Positions 30,780 through 40,326 of a stretch of 64,000 bases of DNA are shown piece after piece (within the stretch, counting starts at the first letter, position 1; each line of letters begins with the position of its first letter). The stretch spans positions 1 to 64,000 of the forward strand of contig JAPLEV010000049.1 of the NCBI GenBank assembly GCA_026391005.1, in the 5' to 3' direction. The notes under the pieces were generated by a model. It saw only the letters and a list, made by a program, of their open reading frames with translations, ran no database searches and had not been told where the DNA came from. Position numbers and translations under genes: made by a program. The stretch comes from Flavobacteriia bacterium. Lineage in GTDB: Bacteria > Bacteroidota > Bacteroidia > Flavobacteriales_D > Crocinitomicaceae.

Positions 30780-31781
30780 ATGGTAAAAATTAGGAACATA
30801 GAATTAGGCGACTTTCCGCTTTTATTGGCACCCATGGAGGATGTCAGTGACCCTCCTTTTCGAGCGTTATGTAAAAAGCATGGTGCAGATTTAATGTATA
30901 CTGAATTTATTTCCTCTGAAGGATTAATCCGAGATGCTGCCAAAAGTGTGCAGAAAATGGATATTTATGAATATGAACGCCCTGTGGGAATTCAGATTTT
31001 TGGCTATGATATTGATAGCATGCGCGAGGCAACTAAAATCATTGAAAAAACAAACCCAGACATTATAGATATTAATTTTGGATGTCCTGTCAAAAAAGTT
31101 ACTTGCAAAGGAGCTGGTGCTGGTATGCTTCAAGATATCCCCAAGTTGATACGAATGACAGATGAAATTGTAAAAGCGACCAACTTACCCGTAACGGTTA
31201 AAACTCGCTTGGGCTGGGACGATAAAAGTAAGTTTGTCGTGAGTACGGCTGAAAAATTACAAGATGTAGGAGTCGAAGCCATTTCAATTCACGGTAGAAC
31301 TAGGGTGCAGTTATACAAAGGTGACGCCGATTGGACCTTGATTGGTGAGGTCAAAAATAACCCTCGCATGCATATTCCAATTTTTGGAAATGGAGATGTT
31401 AATTCTCCTGAAAAAGTAGTGGAATATAAAAATCGTTATGGTGTTGATGGTATCATGATTGGTCGGGCAAGTATTGGAAATCCTTGGTTCTTCAATGAAG
31501 TTAAGCATTTTATGGCTCACGGTAGCCATTTAGCCCCCCCAAGCATTAGCGAAAGAGTAGCGGCAACTAAAGACCATTTAAGAATGAGTGTGGAATGGAA
31601 GGGTGCCAACCTTGCAATTGCTGAAATGAAAAGACACTATACTAACTATTTTCGTGGGATTAGCCACTTCAAGGAATATCGAACCAAGTTAGTTACTTCA
31701 AATGATTTACTTGAAGTGAATGAATTATTAGACTGGATAGCAGAACATGAAGATCAATTTTTATTTATGCAAATTGAATAA
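30780..31781 (+). CDS. dusB: tRNA-dihydrouridine synthase
   Basis: LAPMEDVSDPPFRALC; INFGCPVKKVTCKGAGAGML; GRTRVQLYKG. Confidence 0.95.
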   Translation: MVKIRNIELGDFPLLLAPMEDVSDPPFRALCKKHGADLMYTEFISSEGLIRDAAKSVQKMDIYEYERPVGIQIFGYDIDSMREATKIIEKTNPDIIDINFGCPVKKVTCKGAGAGMLQDIPKLIRMTDEIVKATNLPVTVKTRLGWDDKSKFVVSTAEKLQDVGVEAISIHGRTRVQLYKGDADWTLIGEVKNNPRMHIPIFGNGDVNSPEKVVEYKNRYGVDGIMIGRASIGNPWFFNEVKHFMAHGSHLAPPSISERVAATKDHLRMSVEWKGANLAIAEMKRHYTNYFRGISHFKEYRTKLVTSNDLLEVNELLDWIAEHEDQFLFMQIE

Positions 31782-31785
31782 GCAT

Positions 31786-33126
31786 TTATTTTACTCTGGA
31801 TTTTCTTATTAATTCCTTTACCATTTTTTTTGCGGAAAAATCTATTGTACCCGCTATTTCAACGCTATTAATAGAATCCAATTTAAAGAAATAATTAGTC
31901 CCATTAATTGGAAAGTACGCTTCATTTTTACTGCTTTCAGTAACTTTAGGAATCCTTTCACCAGAATAGAATAGGTAATAGTTATCTTTTTTAGTCATAT
32001 TTAAAGGGGGCGAAAAAAGCACCCTATATTTCTTACCATCTTTACTTAGAATACCTTTGCTAAAGAGTTTTTCAATAAATTCAGGACCTTTTTCGTTGGT
32101 ATTAAAAAGGAGTGAATAGCCCGGAACAGATACAGTTCTATATTTTACTTTTTGTGTTAAATTAAAATTTTCGTCAATATCAGAGGCGATATATCGTTCT
32201 TTTATTTCTTGTGCACCACCCTCGAAAAACGAAATAATGCCTCCCCATGATTCAATAAATGAAGCTGTTGGGAAACTTATTTTTTTGCCTTTCGCAATGA
32301 GTAAATTCTTTAAAGGATTGTCTTTTGACGCTCTAAATTTTTCTGGATTTAGATGTAACTCGAATGAACGTTTGGGCAGTTCATAATTTGAAAAACTTAA
32401 ACCGTTTTCTTTTGCAGAAAAGGATTCATTTTTTAGCTTGTGAAAATAACACTTTATCTTGACATTCGAAGAGTCACTATCATGCGCAAGCATCGCATAA
32501 TCAATATCATATTTTTTTAATTCCTGCCATTTTGAAAAAATAACGGTGGTTTCATTCTTGAAAGTTGACTTAGAAAAAAAATCTTGCCATAAGTTTGAAA
32601 TTCCTTTATATTTTGCATTTTTTACATGCGAAATAATAGTTTTAATTTTCTTCCCAGAATACACAAGTAAATAATTATTACTGAAGTGAAGATGAAGGTT
32701 TAATTTAGGAATAAAGTAAAGAAATGTTTTATTAGTACTTAGATCTTTAATGCCGATATTTTGTTTTAATTTTTCGATGCCTTGTTTCGCTTTTTCAGCA
32801 TCATTTATTAATATCATTGCACCCCATTCGCCATCTTTATTAAAAAATAAATAGACAGGCTTTTGTAAATCTAAGCCAAATGTTTTTCCCTGGCCAAGGA
32901 TATAATCTGCACTGGTTAAGTCCCTAAATGGTGTTTTGTAGAAATAAAGTAGGTCAGTGGTTTCCTTTGTTAAGTCAAGTATATTTACGCGGCCAATAAA
33001 GTCGGCATCCGGCAATCGATCAATAATTCTCGCATTAGGGGTTTTGCTAAAGATAAATGGCTGTAGATAGAGAAAGATGCCAAGAATAATAGCAAGTATA
33101 ATTATTACAAGCAATTTTTTCAGCAT
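31786..33126 (-). CDS. Hypothetical protein, DUF4836-like features
   Basis: N-terminal TM; RLPDADFIGRVNILDL and GLDLQKPVYLFF resemble the 33131-35056 paralog. Confidence 0.6.
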   Translation of the reverse strand: MLKKLLVIIILAIILGIFLYLQPFIFSKTPNARIIDRLPDADFIGRVNILDLTKETTDLLYFYKTPFRDLTSADYILGQGKTFGLDLQKPVYLFFNKDGEWGAMILINDAEKAKQGIEKLKQNIGIKDLSTNKTFLYFIPKLNLHLHFSNNYLLVYSGKKIKTIISHVKNAKYKGISNLWQDFFSKSTFKNETTVIFSKWQELKKYDIDYAMLAHDSDSSNVKIKCYFHKLKNESFSAKENGLSFSNYELPKRSFELHLNPEKFRASKDNPLKNLLIAKGKKISFPTASFIESWGGIISFFEGGAQEIKERYIASDIDENFNLTQKVKYRTVSVPGYSLLFNTNEKGPEFIEKLFSKGILSKDGKKYRVLFSPPLNMTKKDNYYLFYSGERIPKVTESSKNEAYFPINGTNYFFKLDSINSVEIAGTIDFSAKKMVKELIRKSRVK

Positions 33127-33130
33127 GATT

Positions 33131-35056
33131 TTACTTTGAGAAAATATAAAGCGTATTAATTACATCTAATAAATGTTTTCCCGAATTTTCCTCCCCATTG
33201 AATTTATAACTCATTTCAAATTTTGTAATTTTAGTGGTGGTCTTTGCGGATTTTAAATACATTTTACCCGACTTTCCCTTTAAGGAATTGATTAATTCAG
33301 ATCTTCGCTCACTTAATAGGTCGCTCGGAAAGCGATTAAGAGTCCCGGAAATATCTAAGTAGCCGTTCATAAATCCATTTCTTTTTATTTCCTTTCTTAC
33401 CTTTCTCCCTAACTGATCTGAGCCATAGCCATCTGAGTGGTTTATTGCTAAATCTTCATCATTCGTTAAAATAAAGAGATTGTTTTTGTTAATCATATAG
33501 AGCGGTGCTGCATCAAGAATAGCATTATTGAAAACCCAGTAATTATCGTGTTTTTCAAATTTACTGGTTAATCGACTAAAGTTTTTCAAAATTATTTCAG
33601 GTATGTCATGTCTATCTATAGAAAACCCTAGTGAGAATATTGGCATATCCTCTATTGCATCAACTTCCGTTTCATTGTATTCAAAGGTTATGTCATCATA
33701 TTTATAATCAATTTTTTTCGTTTTTATTTTTTTTATCCCATTAAATGTACCAAACATGCTCCCTTTGTAGGTGTCAAATAATGCATCCTTATTTATTAAT
33801 TCATTCATCAATTCAAGTGCAAGCACATTCATCGCTATATCAGCATTCTTTTCTGCTGAAATGATTGGCATAATTACTTCATATGCTTTGTCATATGCTT
33901 TTCGCAAATTCACATTGTAAGTAAAATAAGCTGGGCTATTTTTGTGAATATATTTAGTAATATTTTTATCGAATTTTGAATCATTCATTTCTTGATATAT
34001 CGAGCCTAATTTTTCGCCATATCTAGCTTCCACTAAAAATTCAAGCGATTTATCGTTTAAAATTAAGTCGCCTAAAATTACATTTCCGGTATAAAGTTCT
34101 TTAATGTCATTGTATAGAGATGGCATGATCGTCTGAAAATACCAAAGACCATTGGCTTGTTGGAAGCTTCTTGAGTTATCTAGATAAAAGGTGCCAGCAC
34201 ACTGATGTGTTAATTGTTCTGAAAAACGAGGGTCAATTGACAGCAATGTTAAATTATTGATGAATAAATCATTTAAAAGTTGCGTTAACAAGTATTGCTG
34301 AAGTTCTAATTGAACACTATCCCTAAGTTCATAATAATTTTTTTCATTCAGATCCTCGCTTGCCTCAGGAAAATCTTCAATCGAGATCTCTGTAGAATCA
34401 AAATAGAAAGGCGGATCTTCATTTAATTCTTCTTCTTCTTCTTCTTCTTCTTCTTCTACTTCTGCTTCCGCTTCATTTTGCTCGAAGTCGAAATCACCCT
34501 CATCAAATCCCTCGTCAAATAGAATCTCCTCCTCATACATTCCCCCATAAGGATATTCGTTTCCTCTTGAGTACCAGATTGAATCTGTTTTTCTGTCTAT
34601 AGACTCGGCAGTAGGTTCAATTCTAATAAGTAAAGCAGAATTATTTTTAAGGATTAGGTTATTGAAAAATGAGCCATATTCCTTAACGTCCTTATAATTG
34701 CTTTTAAGTTCTGTAAAGTCGTCAAAGACCTCGAATAATAAACTTGAATTATTAACGCCAAACGTAAAACCAGACACTTCGTAATCATCAGTTTTACCGT
34801 AAAAAACATTTAATCGTTGGTTAAAATCAATACCGGCATCTTTTAGTGTTTTTCCTGAGGTAGAACCGTCAAATAACTCCTGATGAACTTCCTCCATAAA
34901 GTCATATTTAACAAGGTCATCCATGGAAATCTTTTGCAAAAGATTTAAATTGTTTATACTAAAAACAGTTATGGCATTTTGGGGAATTAATTGTTCTGAT
35001 TGCGAAAAGCAGATAGAAAAATTAAATAATAATGATAAGAGTATGAGGTTTTTCAT
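33131..35056 (-). CDS. Hypothetical secreted DUF4836-like protein with a poly-Glu tract
   Basis: Signal peptide; LIPQNAITVFSINNLNLLQKISM; poly-Glu (10 residues) encoded by a GAA repeat. Confidence 0.65.
   Translation of the reverse strand: MKNLILLSLLFNFSICFSQSEQLIPQNAITVFSINNLNLLQKISMDDLVKYDFMEEVHQELFDGSTSGKTLKDAGIDFNQRLNVFYGKTDDYEVSGFTFGVNNSSLLFEVFDDFTELKSNYKDVKEYGSFFNNLILKNNSALLIRIEPTAESIDRKTDSIWYSRGNEYPYGGMYEEEILFDEGFDEGDFDFEQNEAEAEVEEEEEEEEEELNEDPPFYFDSTEISIEDFPEASEDLNEKNYYELRDSVQLELQQYLLTQLLNDLFINNLTLLSIDPRFSEQLTHQCAGTFYLDNSRSFQQANGLWYFQTIMPSLYNDIKELYTGNVILGDLILNDKSLEFLVEARYGEKLGSIYQEMNDSKFDKNITKYIHKNSPAYFTYNVNLRKAYDKAYEVIMPIISAEKNADIAMNVLALELMNELINKDALFDTYKGSMFGTFNGIKKIKTKKIDYKYDDITFEYNETEVDAIEDMPIFSLGFSIDRHDIPEIILKNFSRLTSKFEKHDNYWVFNNAILDAAPLYMINKNNLFILTNDEDLAINHSDGYGSDQLGRKVRKEIKRNGFMNGYLDISGTLNRFPSDLLSERRSELINSLKGKSGKMYLKSAKTTTKITKFEMSYKFNGEENSGKHLLDVINTLYIFSK
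34427..34457 (-). repeat. GAA/TTC trinucleotide microsatellite (about 10 units) encoding poly-Glu
   Basis: Uninterrupted TTC repeat on plus strand, in frame in the minus-strand CDS. Confidence 0.95.
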
Positions 35057-35066
35057 TTTCGAAAAG

Positions 35067-35747
35067 TTACTTGATTTTAATAGGTGTTAAATAAATAGTA
35101 TTTTCTATTAATAAATGGTTTTTTTGTAATTCAAATGTATTTACTCTTAACATTGATGCTGTTTTTGCGGGATTCAATTTAGTTTCTAATTTTTCAGCTT
35201 TTTCAATTGGACGGTCAAAGCGATTAATTGAGGTATAGCTTCCTGTTTTTAATAGGTCTAATTCACCTTCTTTAAAACCTTCTAATATTTGTAAGGATAG
35301 AATTGGTATATTTCTCTTTAGCACTCTTCCATCCCAACTTACCCAGCTTTCATTAAGCGCTTCAATTTTTTCATCTTTATTTATTAAAGTGATAGCTGAC
35401 TTAAAGCCCGATTGAAATTCACCAATAGTTTTGAAATCACACGAAAAATTAACAATTAAATCAAAATCATTAATCTGCATAGATACGTTGCTAATCCCTG
35501 GTTGAGTTTTTAAATTGGCAGCAAAACTCATAAGTTTTGTTTTTATTTCAGCCATTGAAGGCACCTTTTTGCCGTCAATACTATCTAGTGCTAAAATTGA
35601 ATTTACTTTAATTTTACTAGAACTTAAATTCATTATGTATTTGAAGGTCCCACTTCCGTCATTGTGAATAGTTAAATCATCAATAAGTTCAATACAAGAG
35701 GAGAGAAAAAAAACGATTAATATAAATAAGTAAAAAACTCGATTCAT
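35067..35747 (-). CDS. Hypothetical lipoprotein
   Basis: Lipobox LFILIVFFLSSC; LTIHNDGSGTFKYIMNLS. Confidence 0.7.
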   Translation of the reverse strand: MNRVFYLFILIVFFLSSCIELIDDLTIHNDGSGTFKYIMNLSSSKIKVNSILALDSIDGKKVPSMAEIKTKLMSFAANLKTQPGISNVSMQINDFDLIVNFSCDFKTIGEFQSGFKSAITLINKDEKIEALNESWVSWDGRVLKRNIPILSLQILEGFKEGELDLLKTGSYTSINRFDRPIEKAEKLETKLNPAKTASMLRVNTFELQKNHLLIENTIYLTPIKIK

Positions 35748-35869
35748 GGCTAAAGTCTAAAACAAAAATAGTGCTCTATTTTTCACAGCACAATTTATTT
35801 AACTAATGTTATTAACACAATATGTTTGTTAATGAATTCTAAGTACAATAAATAATGATTACTTTGAAG

Positions 35870-37303
35870 CTATTGTAACGTTAATTTTTTTTCTAAATCT
35901 TCTAAGTAGGCCTTAAATTGTTTATCTGTTTCTGAAAGATTTACAACGGTTCTACAAGCATGCAAAACAGTTGCATGGTCTTTTCCACCGCAATGAGCAC
36001 CAATATTAGCCAAAGATGACTTTGTCATTTTCTTTGAAAAATACATTGAAATCTGACGGGCTTGAACAACTTCTCTTTTTCGAGTTTTTGACTTTAGCAT
36101 TTCAATGGGTAGGTCAAAATAATCACAAACTACTTTTTGAATGTATTCAATAGAAACTTCGCGCGCTGTATTTTTCACGAATTTGTCTACCATTTGTTTT
36201 GCTAATTCTAACGTAATGGCCTTCTTGTTTAACGATGCTTGCGCTAATAAGGTGTTAAGTGCACCTTCGATTTCGCGAATATTAGTATTAATAGAATAGG
36301 CGAGATATTCAACAACATCTTTTGGTAGTTCAATACCACTTCCGTGCATTTTTTTGTGCAACACTGCAATTCTGGTCTCTAAATCTGGAACCGACAAATC
36401 AGCGGAAAGGCCCCATTTAAAACGAGATAGTAAGCGTTGTTCCATTCCTTGTAATTCTACAGGAGCTTTATCAGAGGTTAAGACTATTTGCTTTCCATTT
36501 TGATGAAGGTGGTTAAAAATACTAAAGAAAACGTCCTGTGTTTTTTCTTTTCCAGCAAAGAATTGTACATCATCAATGATTAAAACATCGATCATTTGAT
36601 AAAAATGAACAAAGTCATTTGTTGTTTGATTTTTTATTGCGTCAATGAATTGATGTGCAAATTTTTCAGATTGAACGTATAAAACTATTTTATTAGGTTG
36701 TTTTTCTTTAATTGCGATACCAATTGCATTTGCTAAGTGCGTTTTTCCTAGGCCGACAGCACCATAAATTAATAGTGGGTTAAATGCCGTGCCTCCCGGC
36801 TTGTTCGCTATTGCATATCCAGATGCTCTCGCCAAACGGTTACATTCTCCTTCAATAAAATTATCAAGTGTAAATTGAGGCATTAAATTCGATTCAATGT
36901 TTATCTTTTTTAGACCGGGAATGATAAACGGATTTCGAATTTGCTTCTCATCATGATTTAGAGGAATTGAAACGGGTACATTACGTATTGAATTATTGTT
37001 TTGAGTAGGAAGTTTTACAGTATAGGGTACAGCATTTTTATGGTTGCTTTCCATTAAAATAGAATATTCTAAACTGCCTTCTGAACCGATTTCTTTTTTA
37101 ACAACACGGCTAAGTAAATTAATATAGTTTTCTTCGAGCCACTCATAAAAAAAATGAGATGGAACTTGTATTGTCAGGATATTATTTTCAATTTTTACAG
37201 GAACAATCGGTGCAAACCATGTTTTAAAAGCCTGAGCTGAAATATTATCTTTAATTACTTCTAGACAAGATTGCCATATCCCATCGTGATCTTTATTAAT
37301 CAT
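35870..37303 (-). CDS. dnaA: Chromosomal replication initiator DnaA
   Basis: Walker A YGAVGLGKTHLANAIG; C-terminal GGKDHATVLHACR. Confidence 0.98.
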   Translation of the reverse strand: MINKDHDGIWQSCLEVIKDNISAQAFKTWFAPIVPVKIENNILTIQVPSHFFYEWLEENYINLLSRVVKKEIGSEGSLEYSILMESNHKNAVPYTVKLPTQNNNSIRNVPVSIPLNHDEKQIRNPFIIPGLKKINIESNLMPQFTLDNFIEGECNRLARASGYAIANKPGGTAFNPLLIYGAVGLGKTHLANAIGIAIKEKQPNKIVLYVQSEKFAHQFIDAIKNQTTNDFVHFYQMIDVLIIDDVQFFAGKEKTQDVFFSIFNHLHQNGKQIVLTSDKAPVELQGMEQRLLSRFKWGLSADLSVPDLETRIAVLHKKMHGSGIELPKDVVEYLAYSINTNIREIEGALNTLLAQASLNKKAITLELAKQMVDKFVKNTAREVSIEYIQKVVCDYFDLPIEMLKSKTRKREVVQARQISMYFSKKMTKSSLANIGAHCGGKDHATVLHACRTVVNLSETDKQFKAYLEDLEKKLTLQ

Positions 37304-37560
37304 ATTCTTAACTTATTTCAATATATATATGCCGATTATTACCAGCTGGATTTTATTTAAATTTAATTTGCCTACTATTAATTTAATATAAACAAAGGTC
37401 AGTATAAAAAAGTTAAAAAAAAATCAAAAGGGTCTTGATTTTAAACTAATTTTTACAAGTAACTAAAATAATTAATAAGCAGTTGAAATAATTAAAGAGA
37501 TGTAAATATAAGTAATAAAAAAATGATTTTAGCACATTAAAAGTGTATTTTTGAATAAAC

Positions 37561-37986
37561 ATGAAAATTAATTATACTCATAAGCATTATGTTCGAGTTC
37601 GGTACTCGGAAACGGATAAAATGGGCTACTGTTATTATGGTAATTACGCTTCTTTTCTAGAAATCGGGAGGGTTGAGTCTTTACGTTCATTGGGAATTTC
37701 ATATAAATCATTAGAAGACAATGGCATTATGTTACCGGTGTCTGAATTTCAGATAAAATATTTTTCGCCTGCCTATTATGATGATATGCTTTTGATTGAA
37801 ACAAAGATTTCGGCCTTAGATGGCGTTCGTATCTATTTTAATTATTCTGTCTATAATGAAAATCAGCTTCTTTTGGCTACAGCGATGACAAGTTTAGTTT
37901 TTATTGATGCTCATTCAAAAAAACCGATAGCCCCTCCGAAAGAATTACTTTCTATTATTCAATCGTATGCGATCCAAGAACAATAA
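37561..37986 (+). CDS. Acyl-CoA thioesterase (4HBT hotdog, YbgC-like)
   Basis: VRYSETDKMGYCYYGNYASFLEIGRVE. Confidence 0.92.
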   Translation: MKINYTHKHYVRVRYSETDKMGYCYYGNYASFLEIGRVESLRSLGISYKSLEDNGIMLPVSEFQIKYFSPAYYDDMLLIETKISALDGVRIYFNYSVYNENQLLLATAMTSLVFIDAHSKKPIAPPKELLSIIQSYAIQEQ

Positions 37987-38923
37987 TTTTTGCTTCAATG
38001 CTTTTTCACAGAGCGAGCTTTCAATTTATCATACAACCCGTGAAGGGGAAAAACGCATTGGCGATACTATATTGTCAATGTCTGATGCATCAAATGCTAA
38101 GTTTATTATTCTGGGTATTTCTGAATCAATAGGACCTTTAGCAAATAGGGGCAACGAAGGCGCAGAAAATGCTTTTGAATCTTTTCTTCCTTCCTTTTTA
38201 TCGATGCAAGATTTTAATCATGGTTGCGCTTGTATCGGCAATGTGACATGGATAGGGGCTGATAAGGAACTTATTTTACTGAGGGATTATGTAAGCGAAT
38301 TGGATGAGTTTGTTTTGACGATTTTAGTCAAGTATGTTCACCTCCAACAAATACCTATTGTAATTGGTGGAGGCCATAATAATGCTCTTCCTTTAATTAG
38401 ATGGGCTAATTTAAAGAATGGAAAAATAGATGTTTTAAATTTTGATGCGCACGCTGATTGTCGTGAAATGGAGGGAAGACATAGCGGAAATTCATTTTCT
38501 TATGCAATTTCAGAGATGTTAATAGATAAATACCATGTTTTTGGATTGCATAAAGCCTATTTAAATTCATTTAGCCATCAGTTCTTGATTGATAATGCTG
38601 CAGTAGTTACATTTTATGAAAATTATTTAGACGGCAAAGGCACCTTGTCTTCCGATATAGATGATTTAATTAGCAAAAGGAGGAAAGATAGTGTTTTTGG
38701 AATTGAAATTGATTTGGACTGCATAGCAGATATGCCTAGCTCAGCGATTTCACCATCTGGTTGGGATTTCGATGAAATAAGAAGGTCCTTAAGAAAATTA
38801 GCTCATTCCAATTTGAAAATAGCTTACCTTAACCTTACCGAAGCAGCACCAATAAGCGATCTCGAAAAGAAAAAAGTAGGTAAGGCCCTTGCATATTTAG
38901 TAAGGGATTTTATCGAAATGTAG
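37967..38923 (+). CDS. Arginase/agmatinase family, formimidoylglutamase-like
   Basis: GGGHNNALPL; NFDAHADCREMEGRHSGNSFSYA; GIEIDLDCIADMPSSAISPSG. Confidence 0.88.
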   Translation: MRSKNNNFCFNAFSQSELSIYHTTREGEKRIGDTILSMSDASNAKFIILGISESIGPLANRGNEGAENAFESFLPSFLSMQDFNHGCACIGNVTWIGADKELILLRDYVSELDEFVLTILVKYVHLQQIPIVIGGGHNNALPLIRWANLKNGKIDVLNFDAHADCREMEGRHSGNSFSYAISEMLIDKYHVFGLHKAYLNSFSHQFLIDNAAVVTFYENYLDGKGTLSSDIDDLISKRRKDSVFGIEIDLDCIADMPSSAISPSGWDFDEIRRSLRKLAHSNLKIAYLNLTEAAPISDLEKKKVGKALAYLVRDFIEM

Positions 38924-38925
38924 CA

Positions 38926-39243
38926 TTAATCAATAGCTTTAACGCTATCTAGTGCAACAACAAGGTCAATCGGACAATTTTCTGGGCTCATCGCTTTACT
39001 GTAGGTAAATGAAAAGGATAGTTTCAAACCCTTCTTCTTAAATTTATCATCAAGATTAATAGGATACACTTTTTTATTTATTAGCTCCGCATCTCCCTTG
39101 TTTATTAAAATATAATAAGGACAATTATCTTCGGCTAAATGAACTGTACCGATGGTACTATTTGCATCTTTATTTTTTATTTTACACGCTGACTTACACG
39201 AAAGTAGGAATAAGGTTATAAGAATTATATATGATAGTTTCAT
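38926..39243 (-). CDS. Small hypothetical lipoprotein
   Basis: Lipobox LITLFLLSC; 105 aa. Confidence 0.65.
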   Translation of the reverse strand: MKLSYIILITLFLLSCKSACKIKNKDANSTIGTVHLAEDNCPYYILINKGDAELINKKVYPINLDDKFKKKGLKLSFSFTYSKAMSPENCPIDLVVALDSVKAID

Positions 39244-39255
39244 TTTTCAAATATA

Positions 39256-39283
39256 TAAAAAAAAAAGAGGCCCGAAGGCCTCT
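39256..39283 (-). terminator. Strong minus-strand terminator with UUCG loop, upstream of the 105-aa lipoprotein
   Basis: Minus strand AGAGGCC-TTCG-GGCCTCT followed by a run of Ts. Confidence 0.85.
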
Positions 39284-39432
39284 CTATCAAACAACCTGTA
39301 GCAAAGTTTATTTGAAACTAGGGTTTTTTAACGATTAGATTTCTTATTTGTTACAGCGGAATTAACATTTTAACATTGATAAAGAATATTTTTCTTTAAA
39401 ATGGCTATTGTATCTCTTTATAAATTTGCATT

Positions 39433-40308
39433 GTGGATAGTAAAATAAATAAGATAAATGCCTTAATTCGTCTAATCGAAGACCCCGACAATATTGTTTT
39501 TGATCAGGTTAAGAAGGAATTATTAAAAATAGGTGATGAAGCATTATCGTATTTGGAGCGCGCAGCTAAAATAAATAGTTTTGGATGTCAATTTAATGAG
39601 CGTGTTAGCTTATTAATTGATGAAATTCATCGTAATGCACTAAAGATTGAATTAATTCAGTGGGTAAATTCGGAAGAAAAAGATTTGCTTTTGGGATCGA
39701 TTATCGTTTCAAAGCAACACGATACCTATCTTGAGGATTCCCTAGTACATGAGTCTATTCAATCCCTTCGTCGCGATATTTGGCTTGAATTGAATGATTA
39801 TCAAACGAGTTTTGAGCAAATTAAAATATTTAATAGAATATTTTTTGGCGTATCTCAATTTAAGTGTCTTAATAAAGATCGCTATAACCCTGATGAAATT
39901 GATATTTCAAAGGTTTTAGAAACCAAACAAGGGGCACCTTTGGCAATAGGATTAATTTATAGTATTATCGCTCAATCATTAGATATACCTGTATATGGGG
40001 TGAATTTACCAAATAGTTTCGTTCTTGCGTTTATGGATTACAATCAATCCAATTTTGTAATTAATCAGCAGAATGACTTTGGGGTATTGTTTTATATCAA
40101 TCCTAGATCTTTTGGTGAAATACTTGATGCTAGTGAAATAGATGCCTTTTTAACAGCCCGAAATCTTGATCCTAATAGATCACATTTTGAACCATGTTCA
40201 AATTCAAGGTTAATAAAAAGAATGCTTGAAGATTTGATGCTATCTTTTTATCATATCGGGGAAGCGCAAAAGGCATCTGATTTAAATGAATTAATTAATT
40301 CAATTTAA
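39433..40308 (+). CDS. Transglutaminase-like / SirB1-type protein
   Basis: KQGAPLAIGLIYSIIAQSLDIPVYGVNLPNSFVLAF. GTG start 5 bp after a TAAATTTG element (39421-39428). Confidence 0.82.
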   Translation: MDSKINKINALIRLIEDPDNIVFDQVKKELLKIGDEALSYLERAAKINSFGCQFNERVSLLIDEIHRNALKIELIQWVNSEEKDLLLGSIIVSKQHDTYLEDSLVHESIQSLRRDIWLELNDYQTSFEQIKIFNRIFFGVSQFKCLNKDRYNPDEIDISKVLETKQGAPLAIGLIYSIIAQSLDIPVYGVNLPNSFVLAFMDYNQSNFVINQQNDFGVLFYINPRSFGEILDASEIDAFLTARNLDPNRSHFEPCSNSRLIKRMLEDLMLSFYHIGEAQKASDLNELINSI

Positions 40309-40326
40309 TCTTTTCGGTTTTTGTTG

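Noticed and set aside
37304-37560. Possible oriC next to dnaA
   Set aside because: No cluster of TTATNCACA-type DnaA boxes seen here or on the other side of dnaA; only isolated near-matches.
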